From CAZZDA01 sp964652585 (GTDB lineage Bacteria; Patescibacteriota; Patescibacteriia; UBA1544): 11,748 nt of DNA. Both the position numbers and the translations under genes were made by a program. This document shows, in pieces, positions 5,843-11,737 of this stretch. Each line of letters opens with the position of its first letter. Position 1 is the first letter of the stretch. The stretch is from positions 1-11,748 of the forward strand of contig CAZZDA010000033.1 in NCBI GenBank assembly GCA_964652585.1, in the 5' to 3' direction. The notes under the pieces are model-generated. The model made no database searches. It was given only the letters and a program-made list of their open reading frames with translations, and was not told the origin of the DNA.

Positions 5843-6394
5843 ATGTCTATCTACACAAAAACAGGAGATAAAGGAGAGACGGGATTGACTGGTGGAAAAC
5901 GTGTATCAAAGCGTAGCTGCAACATCGCGGCGATCGGTACGGTTGATGAGCTAAACGCTATGTTGGGTGTTGCGCGTACACATGCGGGTGATAGCACAAT
6001 AGCGGAGCTGCTTAAAAAAATACAAAACGATTGTTTTGTATTGGGCGCTGACTTGGCAGCCCCCTTGGAATTGAAAGACAAAGTTACGCCGCGTATTACA
6101 CAGGAGCATATCAAATTTCTTGAAGAGCAGATTAACGCATTTTCCAAAGACTTACCGGAGCTCAATCATTTTATACTACCAGGTGGCAATATGCTTGGTG
6201 CGCATCTGCATCTAGCACGTGCAGTCTGCCGTCGTGCAGAGCGAAAAGTTGTTGCTTTTGAAAAACAAGAACGCATCAATCCTTTGAATAAAATGTATTT
6301 GAACCGTCTTTCCGACCTTCTTTTTACACTTGCACGTTGGGTAAATTTGCAAGAGGGGGTAAAAGAAGAAGAGTGGAATACCCCCCTTCGCTAA
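5843..6394 (+). CDS. pduO: PduO-type ATP:cob(I)alamin adenosyltransferase
   Basis: A 183-residue cytoplasmic enzyme that transfers the adenosyl group of ATP to cob(I)alamin, producing adenosylcobalamin. The N-terminal ATP-binding signature is complete: YTKTGDKGETGLTGGKRVSK (residues 4-23), then GTVDELNAMLG. The C-terminal half carries the LARAVCRRAER arginine motif and LNRLSDLLFTLARW, both typical of PduO/MmaB enzymes. Length is normal for the family. CobA-type enzymes, which do the same reaction, are unrelated in sequence and are excluded. The gene lies downstream of nrdJ, the only evident adenosylcobalamin consumer here, so its likely job is to activate salvaged corrinoid for nucleotide reduction. 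No cobalamin synthesis or uptake gene is in the window. The ATG at 5843 has no SD. The stop codon and the last residues (NTPLR) fall inside a repeat-like hairpin. Confidence 0.93.
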   Translation: MSIYTKTGDKGETGLTGGKRVSKRSCNIAAIGTVDELNAMLGVARTHAGDSTIAELLKKIQNDCFVLGADLAAPLELKDKVTPRITQEHIKFLEEQINAFSKDLPELNHFILPGGNMLGAHLHLARAVCRRAERKVVAFEKQERINPLNKMYLNRLSDLLFTLARWVNLQEGVKEEEWNTPLR

Positions 6395-6409
6395 AGCTAT
6401 GGAGGGGTT
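6380..6409 (+). repeat. Imperfect palindrome spanning the adenosyltransferase stop
   Basis: ACCCCCC (6380-6386) and GGAGGGGT (6401-6408) flank an inner CTTCGCTAAAGCTATG with a GCT/AGC core, giving an imperfect hairpin. It contains the TAA stop at 6392-6394. The inner phrase resembles short palindromes I recall as dispersed in Parcubacteria genomes; copy number in this genome cannot be seen here. It may also serve as the plus-strand terminator, though it lacks a T-run. Confidence 0.45.
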
Positions 6410-6438
6410 GTGTCATACTATAAATAAAGATGAGGCAC

Positions 6439-6473
6439 AAAAAAAACGGCTTGATGTTTTATATCTTGCCGTT
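6439..6473 (-). terminator. Rho-independent terminator of the zinc-ribbon gene
   Basis: Read on the minus strand, AACGGC (6473-6468) pairs with GCCGTT (6450-6445), followed by eight T (6446-6439, partly overlapping the arm). A secondary GAT/ATC pairing tightens the loop. It lies 12 nt after the minus-strand stop. Confidence 0.75.
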
Positions 6474-6484
6474 CGGGAAAAGCA

Positions 6485-7072
6485 TCATGCTTGAGTGATG
6501 ATATACCCATGTTGGGTGCAATATGTTTTTGAGAGGATGTGATGGCACGAAACGCACTCTACTTGTCGACATCTCGCGTTTGTAGCAATGAAACCGAAAA
6601 GTAGATATCGTTTCATATAAAGTGTCGGACCGTGTTCAGATAATCTGTTGTCTCGCATGCAACTTGGACATACATGTGGAGTTGGTATAACACATGCTTC
6701 ACCTCCGCCACTCTTTCTTGAGAACAGTACTACAAACCATTTCCACAACCATGGCAGAAAATGCCTTATGAGATGAGAAACGATTTGTTCTATTTCTTCC
6801 TTATTCTTCACCCACCTGCGGTAATCAAAGGAGGTCTCGCAGTTCGCGCAGAGAAAATCTTCCCACAAGACGTTTGCAGGTATGGAGGTAAAAAGAGTGA
6901 AATACCCGCGTCTTCGATGCATGAAACGTCGTTTGCCGCACCGATTGCAGCAAATTCCTGCATTAAACTTCTTTTCTTCAATGGTGTGTATTGCAAAAAA
7001 AGCCACAACCCTTTTCCACATATGAAGTAACAAGCTGTAAAAGGTGTTACGGACAAACAAAAGAGATTTCAT
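6485..7072 (-). CDS. Uncharacterised protein with two zinc-ribbon modules and hydrophobic segments
   Basis: I do not recognise a family. Translated from the ATG at 7072 (195 residues), the protein has four CxxC knuckles in two pairs: Cys42/Cys45 with Cys75/Cys78, and Cys135/Cys138 with Cys173/Cys176, the pattern of two zinc ribbons. Extra cysteines are at 41, 127, 168 and 185. Residues 3-31 are hydrophobic and could form a membrane or amphipathic helix; another tryptophan-rich hydrophobic stretch (HFLPWLWKWFVVLF) precedes the second ribbon. The frame is open to an ATG at 7120, but that codon overlaps the predicted transcription start. The ATG at 7072 has a strong SD (GAGGGAG, 7085-7079) and is preferred. 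The gene has its own consensus promoter and a clear terminator. Zinc ribbons bind nucleic acid, protein or metal; no function is assigned. Confidence 0.8.
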   Translation of the reverse strand: MKSLLFVRNTFYSLLLHMWKRVVAFFAIHTIEEKKFNAGICCNRCGKRRFMHRRRGYFTLFTSIPANVLWEDFLCANCETSFDYRRWVKNKEEIEQIVSHLIRHFLPWLWKWFVVLFSRKSGGGEACVIPTPHVCPSCMRDNRLSEHGPTLYMKRYLLFGFIATNARCRQVECVSCHHILSKTYCTQHGYIITQA

Positions 7073-7078
7073 TGTATT

Positions 7079-7085
7079 CTCCCTC
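7079..7085 (-). promoter_or_regulatory. Strong Shine-Dalgarno deciding the zinc-ribbon start
   Basis: GAGGGAG on the minus strand ends 6 nt before the ATG at 7072. It is one of only two strong SD sites in the window and argues against the upstream in-frame ATG at 7120. Confidence 0.7.
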
Positions 7086-7120
7086 GTGAAAAGAGCATGA
7101 ATGAAAGAACGAATGGACAT

Positions 7121-7149
7121 TGTATACCAAAAATTCTATTTTTTGTCAA
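7121..7149 (-). promoter_or_regulatory. Consensus promoter of the zinc-ribbon gene
   Basis: On the minus strand: TTGACA (7149-7144), a 17-nt spacer, and TATACA (7126-7121) with an upstream TG-G extended -10. The predicted start is near 7114, giving a leader of about 42 nt. The -35 lies 1 nt after the T-run of the preceding terminator. Confidence 0.8.
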
Positions 7150-7150
7150 C

Positions 7151-7179
7151 AAAAAACCCCGACAAACATCGGGGTTTTT
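7151..7179 (-). terminator. Rho-independent terminator of the SPFH gene
   Basis: AAAAACCCCGA (7152-7162) and TCGGGGTTTTT (7169-7179) form a perfect 11-bp stem with loop CAAACA. On the minus strand the stem runs into six T (7156-7151). It lies 21 nt after the stop of the SPFH gene and directly before the next promoter. T-runs on both sides allow bidirectional use. Confidence 0.85.
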
Positions 7180-7200
7180 AGCTTGATGCTTACCTCTTTC

Positions 7201-8286
7201 CTACGGTACGTTCTTAAACAGCGGCAGACCATTATTTGGACTGACCGGAACATAAAACGTTCCCGGCTTGTCCTTCAATCCTTGGAGATAAAGAAAGTTC
7301 AAATACTTGTCGGTCAAACTTTCTGTGATGATCTGCTGCGCATCTCGCTGACCAGCTGCTTCCACTCGTTTTCTCTCCGCTTCTTTCTCTTCTTTTTGGA
7401 GAACAAAGTCATAGCGCTGTGCTTCTTGTTCCGCGGTTAATTTACTTTGAATGCTTTCGGCAAGTTTTGACGGCAAGATTACATTGCGAAGCAATACATC
7501 CTCAACTGCAATTCCACGCTGTTCTAAATTGATAGCCAGCTGATCCACGATTTTTCCTGTGGCCTCTTGGCGTTTTTCAGAGTAGATGTCTTTTGCTTCG
7601 TACTGTGCGATAATTTCACGAATAGCGGCGCGAATTGATGGACGAATGATCTTCTCTTCATAGTTGGTGCCGAGTTCTCTGAACACATCTGATGCTTTTT
7701 CTTCTTGCAATCTATAGAAAACGGTGAGATCAAGAGTAACGGTCAAACCCTCTTTGGTGAGTGCGTCAATCGCATCACTCTGCGCACGTTTCCCCTCGCC
7801 TCGTACAATGCTCATGGTGTATTCTTCGGTCCGAATACTCATGAGAGTTACTTGTGCTAAAGGATTAATAAGATGAAAACCGGAACGTACTTCATTGTCT
7901 CGTACCTTGCCAAACAAGTGATACACACCGGTGGTACCTGCCGGTATGATCACGATAGAGTTAATAAGGATGAGTGCGACAATGATAATGCCGACAACCC
8001 ATTGAATAATCTTTCCTGGATGCATAGAGCTATTTGTAAAAAAAGTAAAAGGGTTAGAGTCTTGAGATGTTGATGAAGAAGTAACGTCTATAAATGATTT
8101 ATTTTTCGTACGCTGTTCCCATTGCTTTGCGAGGTGCGGCAAAGATTTGAAAAAGAGAATACTGAGAATAAGCAAAGGGATAAAAAACTGCGGAAATTTG
8201 AGCAATACAATAAAAAGAATGAAAAAGAACAGCGGCAAGAATCTACGTACAGCGTCTAATTGTGGTGGAATACTATATGATTGCAT
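7201..8286 (-). CDS. Membrane-anchored SPFH/prohibitin-family protein
   Basis: A 361-residue protein of the SPFH (stomatin/prohibitin/flotillin/HflK-C) superfamily, which form membrane-associated oligomeric scaffolds that often modulate proteases or membrane domains. A hydrophobic hairpin covers about residues 14-47, and a further transmembrane segment (about 93-115) leads into IPAGTTGVYHLFGKV, the typical start of the SPFH domain. The domain (about 115-300) includes GFHLINPLAQV, a region rich in arginines and isoleucines (IIRPSIRAAIREIIAQY), and GIAVEDVLLRNVILP. A charged helical region (AEQEAQRYDFVLQKEEKEAERKR begins it) follows. Prohibitin-like is the closest subgroup; the extra N-terminal hairpin is unusual. 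The frame extends upstream to a TTG at 8355, but a good promoter lies in between, so the ATG at 8286 is the start, with a leader of only about 3 nt. Confidence 0.88.
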   Translation of the reverse strand: MQSYSIPPQLDAVRRFLPLFFFILFIVLLKFPQFFIPLLILSILFFKSLPHLAKQWEQRTKNKSFIDVTSSSTSQDSNPFTFFTNSSMHPGKIIQWVVGIIIVALILINSIVIIPAGTTGVYHLFGKVRDNEVRSGFHLINPLAQVTLMSIRTEEYTMSIVRGEGKRAQSDAIDALTKEGLTVTLDLTVFYRLQEEKASDVFRELGTNYEEKIIRPSIRAAIREIIAQYEAKDIYSEKRQEATGKIVDQLAINLEQRGIAVEDVLLRNVILPSKLAESIQSKLTAEQEAQRYDFVLQKEEKEAERKRVEAAGQRDAQQIITESLTDKYLNFLYLQGLKDKPGTFYVPVSPNNGLPLFKNVP

Positions 8287-8295
8287 ACAAAAAGC

Positions 8296-8324
8296 AGTAT
8301 AGCGTGTTTTGCGTGTATTGGCAA
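8296..8324 (-). promoter_or_regulatory. Promoter of the SPFH gene (leaderless transcript)
   Basis: On the minus strand: TTGCCA (8324-8319), a 17-nt spacer, and TATACT (8301-8296). The predicted start, near 8289, is about 3 nt before the ATG at 8286, so translation would be leaderless or nearly so. It is divergent from the next promoter; the two -35 boxes are 24 bp apart. Confidence 0.65.
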
Positions 8325-8348
8325 TAAAAATCGTGGTGTAAAAATCAT

Positions 8349-8378
8349 TTGACAAGTTATGGTGAAAAGGAGCATACT
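8349..8378 (+). promoter_or_regulatory. Promoter of the cysteine-rich mini-protein gene
   Basis: TTGACA (8349-8354), an 18-nt spacer and CATACT (8373-8378). The predicted start near 8385 lies after the ATG at 8381, so translation should begin at the ATG at 8429 with a leader of about 44 nt. Confidence 0.55.
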
Positions 8379-8415
8379 ATATGCAGTCGATCTTTATTTT
8401 TGTCGTGGATCAAAG

Positions 8416-8424
8416 AGGAGGAGG
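8416..8424 (+). promoter_or_regulatory. Strong Shine-Dalgarno deciding the mini-protein start
   Basis: AGGAGGAGG ends 4 nt before the ATG at 8429. It is the strongest SD in the window and selects this start over the in-frame ATG at 8381. Confidence 0.75.
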
Positions 8425-8428
8425 CGTC

Positions 8429-8614
8429 ATGGAAACAAACTGTTTTGTGTGCCGGATATGTCATTGCAGTGATGAGATGAAAGAGAGGTGTACTTGTGGC
8501 AAGGGATGTTCTCACAAGAGGGTGGTGGCATTGATCGGCTTTGCCGCCGCAACCAGCCTTATAACGGCTTTTGGAGATGTGTCCTCACTGAATGAATATC
8601 TTTTGCTCCATTGA
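8429..8614 (+). CDS. Cysteine-rich membrane-anchored mini-protein, RING-CH-like motif, unknown function
   Basis: This 61-residue protein is not a family I recognise. Residues 5-29 hold seven cysteines and two histidines: Cys5, 8, 11, 13, 21, 23 and 27, His12 and His29. The stretch VCRICHCSDE...CTCGKGCSH resembles the first half of a RING-CH (MARCH-type) zinc finger, CxxCH...CxCxG...H, but is too short for a complete one; convergent metal binding is at least as likely. Residues 31-50 (RVVALIGFAAATSLITAFGD) form one probable transmembrane helix, with a short polar tail ending in LLLH. The gene looks genuine because it has its own promoter, a strong SD and an intrinsic terminator 4 nt after the stop. 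The arrangement suggests a small metal-binding domain held at the membrane, either as a sensor or as a metal or redox buffer; this is inference. Confidence 0.7.
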   Translation: METNCFVCRICHCSDEMKERCTCGKGCSHKRVVALIGFAAATSLITAFGDVSSLNEYLLLH

Positions 8615-8618
8615 TCTT

Positions 8619-8642
8619 GAGTTGCTTCACGCAACTCTTTTT
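8619..8642 (+). terminator. Rho-independent terminator of the mini-protein gene
   Basis: GAGTTGC (8619-8625) and GCAACTC (8631-8637) form a perfect 7-bp stem with loop TTCAC, followed by five T (8638-8642). The next promoter's -35 begins 1 nt later, at 8644. Confidence 0.85.
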
Positions 8643-8643
8643 A

Positions 8644-8672
8644 TTGCAAAAAGAACAGTTTTTTCGTACAAT
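8644..8672 (+). promoter_or_regulatory. smc promoter
   Basis: TTGCAA (8644-8649), a 17-nt spacer and TACAAT (8667-8672). The expected start is near 8679, about 25 nt before the ATG at 8704. It lies directly behind the terminator of the preceding gene. Confidence 0.6.
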
Positions 8673-8703
8673 AGGTAAAGTCGGTATATCAACCATTGAG
8701 TCA

Positions 8704-11400
8704 ATGTATTTGGAAAAACTTAAAATTCAAGGATTTAAATCATTTGCGAATAAAACCGTGCTTGAGTTTACGCATGCAACGGAAAATGATAAAGGGATAA
8801 CCGCAATTGTCGGACCGAACGGTTCCGGCAAATCAAATGTGGCTGATGCCATACGATGGGTGTTGGGTGAACAGAGTATGAAAACCATGCGTGCAAAAAA
8901 GAGCGAGGATGTTATTTTTTCCGGCTCAAGCAAAAAGGCGCGACTGGGACTCGCGGAAGTGAGCCTCTATTTGCGCAATCAAAAAAATGATACTTTTGCG
9001 GAATCGGAATTAGCAGAAGAAAATGAAGAACAAAAAGAATTTTTTTCACAGTTGCTTGCGCTTCCCGAGATCGTGCTCACTCGCCGGCTTTACCGCAATG
9101 GCGACTCTGACTATCTGCTGAACAATAAAAAGGCTCGGTTGATCGATGTGGTTATGCTTTTAGCGAAGGCTCGCTTTGGGCAAAAAACATATAGTGTTAT
9201 AGGTCAGGGCATGATTGACCATATTCTTGTTGCGACACTTGCCGAGCGCAAGGAATTTTTTGATGAGGCGGTGGGCGTTAAGCCATTGCAGATAAAGCGT
9301 GATCAATCGCTCTTGAAATTGAAAAACACAGCGGAAAATCTTCAACAGGTGGAACTCTTATTAACAGAGATAGAGCCAAGACTCAAGTCACTGACACGGC
9401 AGGTAAAACGACTTGAAAAAAGAGAGGAGGTTGAAAAAGAATTGCACGAGAAACAAAAAACATATTACCACTATTTTTGGCATGAGCACACCGCGGCAAT
9501 GGAAAAAGAACAGCAGGCGGTGAAAGAAAAGAATCACATACAATTGGAGGTGCAAGATGCCATAAAAAAATTAGCGAGTAAGCTTGGCAGTTTGGAGCAA
9601 GAGTCAAGCGTCAGCGAGCAATTTTCTGAATTGCAAGAGAACTATCAAAAACTTCTTACGAAAAAAAATACTTTACTCAAAGAGGATGGGCGGCTAAAAA
9701 CTGACAGGGAGCGCGCGCTTCTCAAAGAAGGAAAGAGTGATGTTGTGTGGTTTGAAAGAAGAGAGGATGAAATGCAAGCAAAGATCAAGGAGTTGATCAA
9801 AGACCGCCAGCAGGTGCAGCAACAAAAAAAAGAACAAGAAAATAGTATCGCTCAATTTGAAAAAGATGCTCAGAAGCAAGAGGATCGTTATCAAGAAGCG
9901 GTAAAGCAGTTGAAGGCTTTGCAACAAGAAGTACGTTTAACTGTGCCTGAATTTGCACAAGAGTTGGAAAAAGTATTTATTGAACAGGAGCAGACGCTTA
10001 GCGTGCTTTTTGAAACGAATGACTTGCAAGAAGTTCGTCAAGCGGCAGATACGCTACAAAAACAGCTTCACGCTATGAGGAAGCTGCATACAACGGTACA
10101 GCGCGCATCTCAAGATACTGCTTCAAAAGAACGAGATGATATGGAGAACGCCTATGAAGACGTAGGTAAAGAAAGAGAAAAAAGTATTGCGGTAGTAGGT
10201 GAAGCGAAATTACAATATAAACTTCTTGAGGAAAAAGAACAGCTTCTTGCGTGCGCGGTAGAACAGACAGAGCATGAGCTTACTCAAGTGAAGAAAGAAA
10301 TCACCTTCAATAAACAGCGTGAAAATACTAACTCCTCTGTTGTAACAACCGCGGCATTGGAAGAAGAGCAGCAAAAAGTACAGACCGCGCTTGAACACTT
10401 GGCAAAAAATATTGTTCAAGTGGAACAAGAACTTCGCGTGCTGACTGAAAAAGAGAGTGAGAAGAAAAAAGATTTTTTTGTGCTCCAAAAAGGATTGAGC
10501 GAACAACAACAACAGCTGCAGGCGGTTATGGCGGAGCGCAACACTCATGAAGTATCGCTTGCGCGGTCCGAAACAAAACGAGAGGATTTGGAAAAAGAGA
10601 TAGGTGAAGAACTTCCTCGGGATGCGCGTAAAGATGTTATGCAAGGCCATGCGTCAACGGCAGATGAAGCAATGGTGGAACAACTTGGCATGCGGATACA
10701 TCAGCTCAAAAATCAATTGGAAGTGATTGGCGGTATTGATGAAGAGGTAGTTGCTGAACACAAAGAGATTGACGAGCGCTATACATTTTTACACACGCAG
10801 GTAGCTGATCTCACAAAAGCACGCGCACATCTTGAAAAAACCGTTGAAGAATTGGATAATCTCATACAGAAGCAATTTACGGTTGGATTTACACACATTA
10901 ATAGAGAATTTCAACAGTATTTTACAAAATTATTTGATGGTGGTGTGGCAAAGCTTGTGCATGTACATGAGCGTCGTAAGAAGAAGCAAGATGAAAATGA
11001 AGAAGGGGAAGAAAAGTCTACAAAAAAGGAAAAAGAAAAAGTATTCGAGGGTATAGAAATTCAGGTAACGCCTCCGGGAAAAAAGTTGAAAGATATTTCA
11101 GCATTGTCCGGCGGGGAACGAGCGCTTACCTCTATTGCACTTATCTGCGCAATTATTTCTACCAATCCCTCACCGTTTGTTGTTCTTGACGAGGTGGATG
11201 CGGCATTGGATGAATCGAACTCTGAGCGTTTTGCGGATATTTTAAAACACCTTTCACATAAATCGCAGTTTATCACTATTACGCACAATCGCGCGACTAT
11301 GCGTAGAGCTCGCTTGCTCTACGGAGTGACCATGGGAGATGACAGCATATCGCAATTATTGAGCGTGAAACTGGAAGAGGCAGAAGGTGAGAGAGTATAG
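8704..11400 (+). CDS. smc: SMC-family chromosome segregation ATPase, short and apparently hinge-less
   Basis: An 898-residue SMC-like ATPase, expected to entrap and organise chromosomal DNA. The N-terminal head starts with the typical MYLEKLKIQGFKSFANKT, has Walker A GPNGSGKSN (37-45, Lys43) and the Q-loop region SVIGQG (about 164-169). Long coiled coils rich in Glu, Lys and Gln follow. The C-terminal head has the ABC signature LSGGERA (801-807), Walker B FVVLDE (825-830) and the D-loop ALDESN. Bacterial SMC proteins are usually about 1150-1200 residues with a globular hinge of roughly 150 residues between the coils. Here the midpoint (about 410-474) is a short, probably helical segment (LTVPEFAQELEKVF...) with no glycine-rich hinge. 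A Lys/Glu-rich insertion (about 945-1000 nt before the stop's head motifs, residues 763-781) precedes EGIEIQVTPPGKK. The frame opens at 8611, but the promoter lies inside that stretch, so the ATG at 8704 is the start. Confidence 0.9.
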   Translation: MYLEKLKIQGFKSFANKTVLEFTHATENDKGITAIVGPNGSGKSNVADAIRWVLGEQSMKTMRAKKSEDVIFSGSSKKARLGLAEVSLYLRNQKNDTFAESELAEENEEQKEFFSQLLALPEIVLTRRLYRNGDSDYLLNNKKARLIDVVMLLAKARFGQKTYSVIGQGMIDHILVATLAERKEFFDEAVGVKPLQIKRDQSLLKLKNTAENLQQVELLLTEIEPRLKSLTRQVKRLEKREEVEKELHEKQKTYYHYFWHEHTAAMEKEQQAVKEKNHIQLEVQDAIKKLASKLGSLEQESSVSEQFSELQENYQKLLTKKNTLLKEDGRLKTDRERALLKEGKSDVVWFERREDEMQAKIKELIKDRQQVQQQKKEQENSIAQFEKDAQKQEDRYQEAVKQLKALQQEVRLTVPEFAQELEKVFIEQEQTLSVLFETNDLQEVRQAADTLQKQLHAMRKLHTTVQRASQDTASKERDDMENAYEDVGKEREKSIAVVGEAKLQYKLLEEKEQLLACAVEQTEHELTQVKKEITFNKQRENTNSSVVTTAALEEEQQKVQTALEHLAKNIVQVEQELRVLTEKESEKKKDFFVLQKGLSEQQQQLQAVMAERNTHEVSLARSETKREDLEKEIGEELPRDARKDVMQGHASTADEAMVEQLGMRIHQLKNQLEVIGGIDEEVVAEHKEIDERYTFLHTQVADLTKARAHLEKTVEELDNLIQKQFTVGFTHINREFQQYFTKLFDGGVAKLVHVHERRKKKQDENEEGEEKSTKKEKEKVFEGIEIQVTPPGKKLKDISALSGGERALTSIALICAIISTNPSPFVVLDEVDAALDESNSERFADILKHLSHKSQFITITHNRATMRRARLLYGVTMGDDSISQLLSVKLEEAEGERV

Positions 11401-11403
11401 TCG

Positions 11404-11432
11404 TTGACGAAGATGGTTGTTTCTGTTAGAGT
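11404..11432 (+). promoter_or_regulatory. Promoter of the tRNA pair
   Basis: TTGACG (11404-11409), a 17-nt spacer, and TAGAGT (11427-11432) with an upstream TG-T extended -10. The predicted start near 11439 is 15 nt before the tRNA-Arg. It begins 4 nt after the smc stop. Confidence 0.65.
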
Positions 11433-11453
11433 GGCAACGTAAATTCGGAATAT

Positions 11454-11528
11454 GTCCTCGTAGTTCAACGGATAGAACGGGAGCCTTCTAAGCTCTTAAT
11501 GGGGGTTCGATTCCCTCCGGGGACACCA
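11454..11528 (+). tRNA. tRNA-Arg (anticodon UCU)
   Basis: A full cloverleaf: acceptor GTCCTCG/CGGGGAC with one G-U pair, D-stem GTTC/GAAC, anticodon stem GGAGC/GCTCT with loop CTTCTAA giving anticodon TCT, and T-stem GGGGG/CCCTC with loop TTCGATT. Discriminator A and a genome-encoded CCA end at 11528. It reads AGA and, by wobble, AGG. Confidence 0.95.
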
Positions 11529-11576
11529 GTAAAATTACGAGACACAAAGTACGTAACAAAAAACAAAGACTATTAT

Positions 11577-11652
11577 GGTGCCTATGGTGTAATGGTTAAC
11601 ACAGCGGGTTGTGATCCCGCCGATTCGGGTTCAATTCCCGATAGGCACCCCA
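11577..11652 (+). tRNA. tRNA-His (anticodon GUG)
   Basis: A full cloverleaf: G at position -1 (11577) opposite discriminator C, acceptor GTGCCTA/TAGGCAC, D-stem GTGT/ACAC, anticodon stem GCGGG/CCCGC with loop TTGTGAT giving anticodon GTG, and T-stem TCGGG/CCCGA with loop TTCAATT. CCA is encoded (11650-11652). The extra G(-1) is the histidyl-tRNA synthetase identity element. No promoter is seen in the 48 nt after tRNA-Arg, so the two are probably cotranscribed. Confidence 0.95.
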
Positions 11653-11657
11653 CAAGG

Positions 11658-11685
11658 AAATCTCTCTTCACAGGGAGGTTTTTTT
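11658..11685 (+). terminator. Rho-independent terminator after the tRNA pair
   Basis: AAATCTCTC (11658-11666) and GGGAGGTTT pair over 9 bp with two G-U wobbles around loop TTCACA, running into a block of seven T (11679-11685). Confidence 0.75.
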
Positions 11686-11709
11686 GTCTCAAGCTAGAGA
11701 GAAAAGAGT

Positions 11710-11737
11710 TTGTAAAATGATAAGGTTATGGTAGTAT
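11710..11737 (+). promoter_or_regulatory. Possible promoter of the gene beyond the window
   Basis: TTGTAA (11710-11715), a 16-nt spacer and TAGTAT (11732-11737) with an upstream TG-G extended -10. A perfect TATAAT also occurs at 11743-11748 but has no -35 at proper spacing. The gene it would serve is outside the window. Confidence 0.3.

Noticed and set aside
7120..7440. Plus-strand open frame of 106 codons opposite the SPFH gene's end
   Set aside because: It crosses the minus-strand promoter and terminator and is antisense to the conserved C-terminus of the SPFH protein; no initiation signals are present.
10210..10650. Minus-strand open frame rich in Phe and Leu
   Set aside because: It is antisense to the Glu/Lys-rich coiled coil of smc, which automatically yields Phe/Leu-rich shadows.
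11499..11720. Plus-strand open frame of 73 codons
   Set aside because: It runs from inside tRNA-Arg through tRNA-His and the terminator and is therefore not a protein gene.
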